A DNA stretch of 64,000 nt from assembly GCF_021134715.1 (NCBI RefSeq), contig NC_060019.1:7626001-7690000 (forward strand), read 5' to 3'. The notes under the pieces were generated by a model, which saw nothing but the letters and a program-made list of their open reading frames with translations, did no database searches and had not been told where the DNA came from. The stretch comes from Daphnia pulex (lineage: Eukaryota; Arthropoda; Branchiopoda; Diplostraca; Daphniidae). A program made the position numbers and the translations under genes. Below, piece after piece: positions 33,670 to 45,400 of the stretch (position 1 is its first letter; each line of letters starts with the position of its first letter).

Positions 33670-36050
33670 TTGACATTCGCCATGGGAAACTCTGTTTGCA
33701 CCAGCCGTTTGACTCAGTTAACTTCCGTTTGTGAATACATTTTCACGTCAAATTTCTGATGTGCTGATTGTATTCAATTAGAAATATTAAAAGCCAAATT
33801 GTTCAATCGTTATTTTTTATTTAAATTAATTTCATCAATTAAATTAATTCAATTTTCTGCGAAAATGTATCGGCCGTCTCGGCTGACGCGCCATCTGCAC
33901 GTAGTGGCCAAAATTTGAAACTTCAAATTTTCGTATTTTATTTTGATTTACCGATTATTCTAAATTTACAGACGAAAGGAATTTGGTTTGAAAATTACAA
34001 CTTGATGGCTCGATGGCTCTCTTTTTACACACATAGCTCAACCTGTTCGAGTGTGAACGAACACACAAGAGAGCCGGGAGATCCCAAACGGTCCCATTTT
34101 TATTCACGACGTGTCTGCCAGCCAGCATCCAGCTTTAAAAAAAATGTCTTTACGGTTATAAAAAAGTAAGCTATAATATACTACAGTCGTTCTGGATAAT
34201 ATTCCTGCTTTATATTTAAAAATTCAAATGTGTTTGAATTCGACTAATTCGATTGAATAAAAAATTATTGAATCTCATTTGATTTATGGTATTTGCTGGG
34301 CTAGAATATGAATATAATTTGACAGTTATCACCTATGTCTACGGTATATTAGGCTATTTATTTTATGAACTATTTGGTGACGTCACCATGGGCCTCAATT
34401 TCATTACGACGACTGACGTGCTGCTGGGATATCTAATAATATTAGACACATCATCACTCCAAATTGTCTTTGATTTTCTTTCTGGGCTGGATGCGCCTGG
34501 ATGTTGTTGGCTCGGGTCGATCTTGAGTTTCCACCGCGAAATTGTCAAGGAAATTGCCGGGGCCGAGTTGGGTTCCGAGTTGGCTGGCCGTCTGTCGCTC
34601 ATCCGCCTGTCTCTGCTGCTGCTGGGCTGTCGCCCGGCGTCGATGAGCGAGGCGAAAAGCGCGGAGGGGGGAAGCTGCTGCCAAAGCTGTTGGTCCCCTT
34701 TTCAGGAGTGCGCATTCGCCCATCCAGCAAATCAAATCAATATACAAGGCGACACGAACGAACAGGGGGCGAAAGAAAAGGAAATGACCGAATTTATACA
34801 TCTCCACATCCATCCAGCAGCAGCAGCAGCAGCAGCACAGGAATATAAGACATCAAGAGCAACAAACACAAACAAGAGAAGAAACAACGCAGCAGCAACC
34901 AAACGAATCATATAAACGCTATCCACAAAAAAAGATATCTAGATATTTATCTAAAGGCTTTATCCATGTCGCGTCTCCCTCTTCTCTCTCTTATATGTGT
35001 GCATATAACAATGTGAACGGCAGAGACAGAAAGAGAAATGAACGCGGATGAGATATGCCAAGACTTCCGAAGGCGCCGGCCATCATATAAGACCGAATAT
35101 ATATAGTACGTAGCCTCTATATAATATATATAGGAAATGGTGCTGCTGCTCCTCTTGTATAATATATCTAATCCTCAATGGCGCGTGGTTTGGCTGATGG
35201 TTGGGCCCTTAAAAAAAAAAAAAAAAAAAAACGAATTGCTTTCTATGTTATTCACAATTTTGTGGCTCGGTTAAATTCTATTGGGTTCTATATATTGTTT
35301 GATTGATTTAAAAGACGAGTCTATAGCTATAATACTCTACAATATATAGGTCACGATTTGATTTGTTGTCTATATAGACACAACAGACTATGTATGAAAT
35401 CCTTATAGACACAACAACAGCACAGCAGAGAATAAAGAGAAAGAGGAGATTCTCTATCCGGCGTGCGTGTGTGTTGACGGGATCATTACGCTCCGCCTCC
35501 GATCAGGTTATTTGCGCCTTGGCGGGCCGATGAAGGCTCCTGCTGGTACACAGTATGTATAGGCTATACAAGAGACAGTGTCTAGCTCTCATACTGCTTC
35601 TCGAGACTGTATAGATATATATAAATATACTATATGTACACAGTATAGTACTCTTCTAGACAACTATAAATCTCTTTTTGGCTGTTCTTCTTCTTCTTTT
35701 TTCTTTCTTTTTGTCTTCTTCTTAGTTGCTATCTATCGTCCCTAGCTGCTGCTCTCTTTTGCCTTTGCTATATACTGCTGTGCGTTATATACATCCACTT
35801 TCCTTTTTCCTCTGCTGCTAGCTGTTGTTGCCTTTCGCGCTCTCTCTCCCATATAACCCCCAGCAGCATGTAACATCACAGCGCAGCAATATCCTATACT
35901 ATAAAAGAATAAGCCTCTTGGGCGGAGCTAAATAGTTTGTGCTCACGCGCTGATTGGCTCCCAGAGTTTCTACCTGTTTTGGGTTCTTTACCCTCAAGGG
36001 AAAATCCTCGAGTTGCAGCAGGGGAGGCTGAGTCGCTGAAGGGGGGATCG
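33670..36050. other. intergenic, no gene supported
   Basis: AT-rich except for a GC-rich island at about 34480-34740 that is open on both strands (209 codons plus, 119 minus) without a known motif. It also has a (CAG)7 run near 34817 and an A21 run at 35211-35231. Confidence 0.5.
35211..35231. repeat. A21 homopolymer
   Basis: Uninterrupted run of A, preceded by gggccctt. It could be a retroposed tail, but no retrocopy body is recognised to its left. Confidence 0.85.
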
Positions 36051-36536
36051 AGCTAGGGGAGGAAATTTGGCGAAAGGAACACGGAAATTCGTTCGTTTTT
36101 TTTACTAACGATAGTTGTTAAGCAAAAATGACGTTTGTAAAAAATGAACTTCATATTTAACACTAAGGGAAATGTGTTCACGAAATAATAAAGACTAAAA
36201 TCGGCTTACTAACATAGAAATAACGAGACGGCAGTATGTGAATTTCACTCACCACGGTTGGAGCTACAGCAAAGTATACAAAGGGTGGCAGAATTCGCAG
36301 AAACTGATCGAAATAAAACTGTTCTGTCACACATAGAATAAGGTGTGAATAAATCAGTATTAATTTCAAAATTTCATAGGGATCTCAGAATCAAAAGGGA
36401 GAATAGGCATGTTTTCAAGGAGAAAGAAAATCGCTTAAATATATTTAAAGTGTGTCTTCTTTGTCTTGGTGTAACACTACGGCTTCTATATAAATTAATT
36501 CGCGAAAAATTTTGTTTCTATATTTAATAAAAAAAA

Positions 36537-36850
36537 ACCCTAGAATTAACGGATAATAAAAATAAAAGACAGAAGAAAACGAAAATTTGATTCACGGTCA
36601 AACAGAATGAAATTGACTCAATTGCTACCAGGAAAAACGTTTGTGACGGGTTACAAATCAAAAGACAACAATACCAGTCTTAAAATTAATAATAAAACCC
36701 CGAGAAATAACGTATAAGAAAAAAAGATAGAAGAAAACGAATTTGATGGTCAAACCCGGTCAAACACAATGCAATTGAATCAAATGCAACTCGGAAAAAC
36801 GTGAGTGACGGGTAACTAATCAAAAGACAATAATACCAGTCTTAAATTAA
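36537..36850. repeat. diverged tandem duplication, unit about 160 bp
   Basis: Unit 1 about 36537-36690 and unit 2 about 36697-36850 share ordered blocks such as agaagaaaacgaa, ggaaaaacgt, gacgggt, aatcaaaagacaa and ataccagtctta. AT-rich and non-coding. Confidence 0.8.
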
Positions 36851-37849
36851 ACTGTTTGATTACGCATCCGCGACTAACACAGACCAAAATTTCGGGGAAA
36901 AGACGAATAGCTCTAACACTAATATTAAGTGAGGGGCACACAGAATATCAGGCGACGAATCGACGGGCAGGCAACGAATATTGGGTAATAAATAAACTAC
37001 GGACAAGAAATGATCAGGCTAATCAAGATATCACGCAATTCAAATAAATTGCAAATAAAAAAGTGTACAACTTAAAACGAATGAAAGAAAAAAAGTGATA
37101 AAAAAACGAAAATGGTCTAGCAAGAAGAAAATTAACTGGCAACAAGGTGACAATGAGTTTGACAGGCAAGATGTCAACAGCGGGAAAAAAATTAAATCAC
37201 TCTGAATCAAAATAGAACATCAATCAAATCAATTGTTACTAAAAAATCTTCGCAACTTAAAATGAATCAATGAAAAAGGTCTAGCAAGAAGAAAACTAAC
37301 AAGGCAACAATGAGATGGACTGGCAAAAATGTCAACAGGGGAGAAAAATATAAAAAAAATAGCGAAGCAAGCACGGAAATTTGTTAAATTTTAAAATTTA
37401 CGACAGCTGTGAAGTGAAAACAACATTTGTAAAAAATGAACTTCATGGTTAAAACCAAGAGGAATATGTTCAAGAAATAATAAATACGGGAATCGGCCAA
37501 CTAACTTATAATTAACCAAACGGCAATGTGTGAATTTCACTCATGTTGATTTGAGCTAGGCAAAGTATATAAAGGGTCACAGTGAAATATTAATTAAACC
37601 GGTTTATTTCCTTATAACAAGTATTCCTGTTTCGAAGGGTTCTATTTGCCTGTCTTCAGCAAAAAGAAATTAAACTGGCAAAAGGAAAATGTCAAGGAGA
37701 CGATAAGATTTACGGACAAGATGTAAAAAGTGGTGGAGAAATAATTCAATCACTCTAATACAAAATGAAAAAATTCAGCAACTCCAAAATTGCAACATCA
37801 ACGACTCTGCAAAAAAAAAACTAACTAACTCCAGCGTGACTCGAGCCCA

Positions 37850-37914
37850 CGGGGGTGGGGGCCCTGGAGGGGCACCCCCGCGGCCGCGAGAGGAGTGCTG
37901 GAGATCCTCGCGGC
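37850..37914. repeat. GC-rich double hairpin module
   Basis: Stem CGGGGGTG/CACCCCCG at 37850-37857 and 37873-37880, followed by stem GCCGCGAG/CTCGCGGC at about 37883-37890 and 37907-37914. Very GC-rich against an AT-rich surrounding. The second hairpin recurs in copy B near 39034-39065. Confidence 0.85.
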
Positions 37915-37990
37915 TTAAGAGTGGAGCCCGCGCCAAAAGTCGCAACAACGACCACTCCATAAATAAAAACCTATAACTGCCACTAACTTT

Positions 37991-38050
37991 GGTTAGGTTA
38001 GGTAAGGTTAGGTAATGTTAGGTAAAGTTAGGTTAGGTTAGGTTAGGTTA
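37991..38050 (+). repeat. interstitial telomere-type repeat (TTAGG)n, degenerate
   Basis: About 11 TTAGG-like pentamers on the plus strand with several changes (ttaggtaagg, ttaggtaatg). TTAGG is the usual arthropod telomere repeat. Confidence 0.9.
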
Positions 38051-38070
38051 CCAAGTGCTCCGGAACAACA

Positions 38071-38160
38071 ATCACGGCTTCGCCGTGAACAGCAAATTTA
38101 GGATCATCACGGCGAAGCCGTGAATTTCACATTCTGTATCATCACGGCGAAGCCGTGAAA
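38071..38160. repeat. palindrome cluster 1, 3 copies of CACGGC-NNN-GCCGTG
   Basis: Perfect 6-bp arms with a 3-base loop at about 38073, 38108 and 38143, spaced about 35 bases. The first copy has loop TTC, the others GAA. Confidence 0.93.
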
Positions 38161-39149
38161 TTCTTATTTGGGATCAAAGTCTTTACAACTTAAAACGAAT
38201 AAAAGAAAAAAATGGATCAAAAAACGAAAAGGGTTTAGCAAAAAGAAAATTAACTGGCAACAAGGCGACAATGAGTTTGACAGGGAAGATGTCAACAACG
38301 GGAAAAAATTTAATTCACTCTGAATAAAAATAAAACATCAATAAAAAAACTTGCAAATAAAAAATCACCGCAACTTAAATTGAATAAATGAAAAAAGTGA
38401 CCAAAAAACAAAAAAGGTCTTGCAAATAGGCAACAAATTAGATTGACGGGCAAGATGTCAACAGGGGAGAAAAAAATATAAAAAAATGGCGAAGCAAGCA
38501 CGGAAATTTGTTAATTTAAAAAATTTACGAGAGCTGTGAAGTGAAAACGACATTTGTAAAAAATGAATTTCATGGTTAAAACCAAGAGGAATATGTTAAT
38601 GAAATAATAAATACGAGAATCGGCCAACTAACTTATAATTAACCATATGGCAATGTGTGAATTTTACTCATGTTGATTTGAGCTAGGCAAAGTATATAAA
38701 AGGTAACGGTGATTTTTACAGTAATAGGCTCCCTATGACGTAGAAACAAGGCCGCTTTGATTGTTATAAAAAGTAGTCCTTTTTTGGGGTTTCATCTGCC
38801 TGTTCCCCGTCTGCCGTCAATAGCAAAAATAAATTTAACTGGCAATAGGAGAATGACAAGGAGACGATAAGATTAACAGGCAAGATGTAAAATGGGTGGG
38901 GAAATAATTCTATCACTCTGATTCAAAATGAAAAAAAAAATGCAGCAACTCAAAAATTGCATCATCAAACAACCTGTAAAAAAAAAACTAACTGCTACTA
39001 ACTATGCTGATACAAGCGGAAGCGGAACGGATGGCCGCGAGAGGAGTGCTCGAGATCCTCGCGGCTAAAGAGTGGAGCCCGCTCCAAAAATTGCAACATC
39101 GACCACTCCATAAATAAAAACAAATAACTGCCACTAACTTTGGTAAGGT

Positions 39150-39256
39150 CAGGTTAGGTTAGGTTAGGTTAGGTTAGGTTAGGTTAGGTTAGGTTAGGTT
39201 AGGTTAGGTTAGGTTAGGTTAGGTTAGGTTAGGTTAGGTTAAGTTAGGTTAGGTTA
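39150..39256 (+). repeat. interstitial telomere-type repeat (TTAGG)about 21
   Basis: About 21 pentamers in head-to-tail order, almost perfect (one change near 39241). Same orientation as the block at 37991-38050. Confidence 0.95.
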
Positions 39257-39295
39257 CCAAGTAGCTCCCGAACAACAATCACCAGCAAATTTAGG

Positions 39296-39458
39296 ATCAT
39301 CACGGCGAAGCCGTGAAATTCACATTCGGTATCATCACGGCGAAGCCGTGAAATTCTTATTCGGGATCATCACGGCGGAGCCGTGAAATTCAAAATCGCG
39401 ATCAGCACGGCTTAGCCATGAAAATCACATTCGGGATCAGCACGGCGAAGCCGTGAAA
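39296..39458. repeat. palindrome cluster 2, 5 copies of CACGGC-NNN-GCCGTG
   Basis: Five units at about 35-base spacing, each inside a longer repeat of the type ggatcatcacggcgaagccg..gaaattc. The fourth is degenerate (cacggcttagccatg), the third has loop GGA. Confidence 0.93.
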
Positions 39459-39479
39459 ATAGGTAAAAAGTTAGGTTAG

Positions 39480-42400
39480 GATAAGTTATGGGTTTTTTTC
39501 GATGTAATCTCGAACGACTCGAAAAGCAAAAGTCAAACGCTTACGAAAAACACGAATCCACGTTTTCTTGGAAAATCATAAACGCACCAAATTCTTATGT
39601 TTCCGTTATGTTAGCTTTTAACTGGCACAAGATTACTATTCTATAATCGGTTACTAACCTATTCAATAAGTAATCTCATAGAGAATGAGATGAAGCCCAA
39701 GTTTTAAAAATATTTCAATCACTCTGAATACAAAATACCAAATACTAAAAACACGAATCCACGTGTTTCCGTTCTGTTAGCTTACACCTGGCACAAGTTA
39801 CTAGTATATATTATATAATCTAGCGAGTCAGCTCCTCTTTTCTTCGCTTGTATACGGCGCTGCTGCTGTTGTGTGCTGCCTCTCTCGTTTTTCTCTCAAT
39901 AGTCGACACAGAGCGTCCCAGCCAAAGCGCAGCAACTCTTGTGTATTGCCTACAAAATAATGTTAAGTACACAGCACATACAGAGAGAGACACACAGCAC
40001 AGCACAATATAAAAAGGAAAAGAAACTAACGTCTAAAGAAAAAGAAAATAGAAGAAAGAAGAAGAAAAAAAAGAACTCAAGTTGCTTGTGCTGGGCGGCA
40101 GGAGCCTCATAGCAGCATCAGCAGCAGCCCAGCAGTATACTATAAATCGATAAATATATATATCTGTCTCCGGGTTTCTCTCTCTGCTCCACACTCGTCG
40201 TCGATACAAAGGCGATCAACTCGACGGCCATCAACTCGAAACGATGACGCAAAGCACAGCAGCAGCAGCAGCAGCAGCGAGTGTATCAAAACACAGTAGA
40301 GCCACTCTCCAGCTCTCTCTTTAGTATATAGAGGGGCCGAGGCTAATAGGCACAACCAAAACTCCCGCGTTATTCCCGTAGGTTGCGAACGCTATTGAAC
40401 GTGACATCGTCAATCAGCTCTGCATTATTATCGCACACACAGAGAGCCTATACATATATAGTGTACATACAGGCTTGTGTGCTGCTGGCCTGGCTCCTAA
40501 ATAGACTATGGGAGAGAGTAGTACGTGAACTGCCACTAGTACTGCACTGTCTCTGTATAGACTTTTTTACAGAGCTGCTGCCGCTGGCCTCCTGCTGCCT
40601 AATATATAGACTGCCTCAGCCGAAATGTCGATCGACGGCTCTCGCTCCTTGCCGAGTCCCTAATCTGTTCCTCCTTTCATTCAATTACGCACTTTGAAGA
40701 GAAACGCGCTATGGCGGAGAGAGTGTCGTTGATCGTTCAACGGCGCCTTGTATCAAGACAGCAGCGCGTCGGCTTTATACATCAGCAGCATCAGCAGCAG
40801 TACAGCCGTGTATTTATATACATATTGACAAATTGAATGGACTGCGCCGTTCTATATAAATACGCGCCGAGAAAACGAAGAGAGAGAGAGAGTAGAAAGG
40901 AAAGGCAGTGCTGCGCTGTCAAATAATCCCATCTAGCTCCTGACAAACTGGCTGATATTATTATAAACTCTCCCAAGATTTCAATTTGAATATTCTTGTA
41001 TCAAAAGAGTATATATAGAGCTAGAGATATACGCGTATTTCTTTTTTGTATGTGTGTGTCGGACTGGCAAGTTTTGGGCCCGTGTAAAGGTTTTTATGTG
41101 CCATATACAGTATATAGTAGCAGCAGACAGACACAGCACAAAAAGAGGAGGAATAATCTTGTCCGAGTAAGTTTTCCTGTTGCGGACAGGTTGCGGACAA
41201 TGTCCTTTTCAAAATAGGACCAAAGAAAAAGAGGAGATATATATGTGTAGCCATGCAGCCGCCCGTCATATATACTATATCTAGTGTGGACTAGTGTGGA
41301 CAGCGGGACACACAGCACACAGGCCAGCCCAGCACACAAAAAAAAGAACCATAGGGAAGTATAGCTTTAGTATATTATACAGAGAAAAGAAAAAGAGGCT
41401 ATATAATATCCGCGCCACACAGAGTCACGCATTTGCGCTGGCCGCGGAATAATGTCATGGTATATAATATCGAGTGAGACTTGTGAAATAAAGAGAGAGA
41501 AAAAAAAGTTTAATCTTTTTTGCTCTCTATAATGCACATACATTTGACGCTGGTTCCATATATATGTGGCTGATATGTTAGATTTATATGCAGCGTTGAG
41601 AGCATAAATAATTTATATTCCTAAATAAATTTAATAGATATAATATAGGTGATATATTCGTCGTTCATTCTCTCTATTATAATACGACTAATCCAGCGCT
41701 ATATGCTTGGATATCGTTTTCGGTTGCCGGGACTTGCAGAGTTTTGCCAACAACCACTGCTGTGCATATAGGAGCCAAAAGCACTATTGTAGGAGGCCTA
41801 AATGTGTATATATGTCTATAATATACATAGCGCCTGGCTGGGCTGTTATGTAGAGTTCTGTGTTGCGAGCTTGTTTTACTGAGCTCTGTGCTGCTGAATG
41901 TAGTAGCAGCAGCAGCAGCTATATAGCTGTATATAGTAGTATAGCGAAAGGTCGACATTCGATAAATCAATAGAGGAGCTACAGCTATAGCGCTATATAG
42001 CATAGTCTAGGAGCCAGAGCAGCTCACAGGAGCTATACAGCCGTGCTGCAATATATATACGTGTATATACTATGCTACTGCTCTCTCTATATAAGTCGAG
42101 AGAAAGGCACACACACACAGCAAGTGGTCAACTGTGCATGCGGTCGACGTGCTGCAATGGCTGCACTGAATGCGGCAAAACCCCCGTGAACGCTATTATA
42201 CTATACCGACCATCCGACCCCCCGTTGGTCAGCACCACCACACAGCAGAGCACTGCCGTTATTTAAGAACCATCAGTCCATCATTTTCCAAAGCTCCCCT
42301 CTTCCTTATGTATGTTATATGTACTACAGCAGCAACGACTATATTTTTATTATTAAATTCAAGTTGATTGAAAAGGGGGGAAACAAAACAATCTATAATT

Positions 42401-45400
42401 AAAATCAACCAGGTGATGTAATATAAAAGGATTGAAGAATGTGTTCGATCGATTAACAGTTAATCAATGTTGATAGATTACAAGTTGACTAGGAGTTATA
42501 CAACGAATGACGACAACATTGACGAGGGCTTCTGGGGACGATTGAATAATTTCGTAGGCAGCTGTGTATAAGGCTCCTGACTCTGTGTGTGTGTGCCGAT
42601 GTATATTAGGCTAAACGGCTGCTGCTCCTTACATATATATATACAATAAGAGTCGAAAGGCCACAGGAGCCAGGAGCAGTCCAGATGAAGATCGATGGCC
42701 CAGCACATTATATAGCCTATTCGGCATGTGCTGCTGTATACAGTATAGACGGGATAGGCACGAGAGAGAGAGGCTATATGGCTTATATAGACTATATAGC
42801 CATACTCGTATAGCCACTCCATTTGCACACACAACTGGCCTCTTAAAAGGGTGGCCCTCTTTAGCTCTTTACATATATATATATATATTCTTTAGACATA
42901 TTCTTTCTTCGTTTAGACTGTGCTGTGCCATATAGTCCTGTCTCTCGACTCTATAAGCGGCGGCCCTATATAGCCTCCAATCAAGTCTATATTCTATATA
43001 CCGTATGGAGGAGAAATAGGAGCCATATACACAGAGTCGCTCTAGCGCCGATGCAATATATAAACGCCCAGGAGCCCGGGTGTGTATAGGCATATATGCA
43101 TCTATTGTTGTGCTGCTGCTGTAGGCTGTAGGCTGCTGTATACATCGAATAAGGAATAAGCGAAGAAGACGAAAAGAAAAAGTTGGCTCCTCACTCCCTT
43201 CTATTTATTCTCTCGTTTATATGCTCTCCATTTTTTTGGCCCCTCAACCTTTTGATGCCGCTTTGTTATGTATAAGACAGATGGGGAATATAGAAAGGAG
43301 AGCCAAGGAGAAACACGGTGGCGGAACGGAGAGGAGCTAGCTCTCTCTCTCTAGTTGAGCAACAATGAGAGAATCGCCAGCAGAAAATTTAGATTACAAC
43401 AGGAGCGACAGGACTCGACAAAACTGAGAGAAACTTATAGGAAACACACCCAAAAACACAAGGAGCTAGAAAATATAGGACAAGGACGAAATGGATCGAG
43501 AGAAAAGGAGAAACACTAGAGGAAGGAGCCCCCAAACAAGGAGGTGGGAGTATAATGTAGGGCAAAGGGGGTGGATGAGAAAGGAGCCCAATCGATGGTG
43601 GCGCACGAGCACAGCTCACTCTGCTGTGTGTCCTGTAGATATACAACAAGGAGCAGCTCCCGCTCTGCTGCTGTGTGTCTTATATTCCAACCCGGTGCTC
43701 CTGTTTGGCTGGTCCAGCAGCCCCATTTGCTGCTCCTGCTGGCCCTCCCGTTAGCAAGTTTTCCAGGCATTAAGATGGGATATAGGAGCTATTACATAGA
43801 CAAGCGGAGAGCGAGAGGGAGGTGCCGAAAAGAAGAGATTCATAAAGTCAGCGCTGCTGTCTTTTCTTCGCATGTGCCGCAAAAGAGGAGCTATCTAGTC
43901 TATAGCTCCTGGATGTAGGCCTAGATGTATATATACAGGAGCTATAGAAAGGCTCCAATGTATAACTCGCCCGCTGACAAACTCATCTGTCTCGGCTGAT
44001 GCCTCTGGCTTTTCTTTCATCGCGCTCCTTATATATATATTAGGAGCCTACACGACGCCTCCTTCTATTTAGTCACCCGTGTGTAACATCTCTCTCTCCC
44101 GCCAGCAGCAGCAGGAGCAGCCTCGATGGCAAAAGGATCCTTATATACTTCACAAGGAGCGCGGTAGGTATGCAATAAGGAGTCGCCATCAAACCCTTGA
44201 AAACAAGGAGCGAAAAAAAAAAGTTGCTGCCGAATAGAGAAATGCGATATTGAGACATTCTTAATGGCCGACTGAATACAATTCAATTGCTGCTCTGACG
44301 TAATATCTAACTGAATAGCTACGCCCATTCTTTAGCCGATTCGTTTGCGGCTGCTCTGCTCTGCTCTGTGTAACTAATTCGGCTATAAACTCTCGACGGC
44401 TTTTTTTTCTTATTTCTCCCCCTCGTTCATTCCCGGGGCTCCTGACGACCGTCTCCAATTAAAACTGCCAAGAGCCACAACCATCCAAGCGAGGGAGCTT
44501 TATAGCGAAAAATACATATTATAAGACATGGTGCTGCTGCTGGGGGACGACGACGACGACGATGTCTATATATCTATTTCATTCTCTCCTTTTTTTTTCC
44601 CATTGTGGTAGGGTCTACACTATACAACCGCCGCGCCAGTTATAATACAAATAAAAATAGAGGAGCACAGCACAGCACAGCACGGCACTAGACTGCTGCT
44701 GCTGCTGCCATGGCAGAACATTTTTGCTTTGACGACGTCATGATTTATTTGTCATCATAAAGAGAAGGCGCAGAGTGAGACAGTGAGCGAGAGACGAGAG
44801 AAACGAGAGAGAGCTATATAGAATTCTCTTTAGCTCCTTTTTTCTTCCTTCTTCTTCCTTCTTCTCTGCTGTGCTGTGCTCCATCTCGGTGCGGATTATA
44901 CCCATGGCTCCTAGCTCCTTTGCTGGGGAGGGAAAAAGCCAACAAAAAAACAAGGAGCCGCCGCCGAGTCTAAAGAGAGCGAAAGCAAATCGCGTGATGC
45001 CAAGCTGCACGCAGCCATTAGTTCCATGTGCAGTATTAAATGTAATACGTAGATATATATACTACTCTCTCGTCTAGCTAACAGTGCCAGTATAGTCACT
45101 AGCTCCGATAGACTATAGCTCGGCTGGGCAGCCATAGAATAAATGTAGCCCAGCTATATAGACGACACAGCTGTGCTGGCGAGACTGGCGACGGCTAGCA
45201 CATGCAAAGGGGGGAAGAGCGAGAGAAAAGAGATTGAAATCCAAAAGAAATATATACTAAAAAAAAAAGAGTATAATATAACCGCGCCACGATCAACGGA
45301 ATGAAATAATGAACATTGAAAATTCAATTGATTTATAGAGAATGAATTTATCTAAAAAATTTAAGGGGTTCCTAATAATATTAGAATTTCATCCACACAT

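Larger units (their letters stand above)
37066..38180 (+). repeat. large repeat unit, copy A (AT body, GC hairpins, TTAGG block, palindromes)
   Basis: Shares nearly its whole length, in the same order, with 38183-39470: tacaacttaaaacga, ggcaacaaggNgacaatgag, gcgaagcaagcacggaaatt, ttataattaacca, ttgatttgagctaggcaaag, then a CCGCGAG/CTCGCGG hairpin, TTAGG pentamers and CACGGC-GAA-GCCGTG palindromes. A partial third copy of the middle part lies at about 36100-36310. No long ORF, so it looks like a non-autonomous element or satellite unit. Confidence 0.85.
38183..39470 (+). repeat. large repeat unit, copy B
   Basis: Second tandem copy of the unit at 37066-38180, with the same block order. It differs by a longer TTAGG run (about 21 copies), five palindromes instead of three, and a shorter GC-rich module lacking the CGGGGGTG hairpin. 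Confidence 0.85.

Noticed and set aside
37831..37880. tRNA-derived SINE head (tgactcgagccc resembles a B box)
   Set aside because: No A box at the right distance and no cloverleaf. The GC hairpins explain the sequence better.
39296..39458. CRISPR-like array of regularly spaced palindromes
   Set aside because: Animal DNA, units only about 35 bp including spacers, spacers themselves similar to each other, and no cas genes. Better described as a tandem palindromic repeat.
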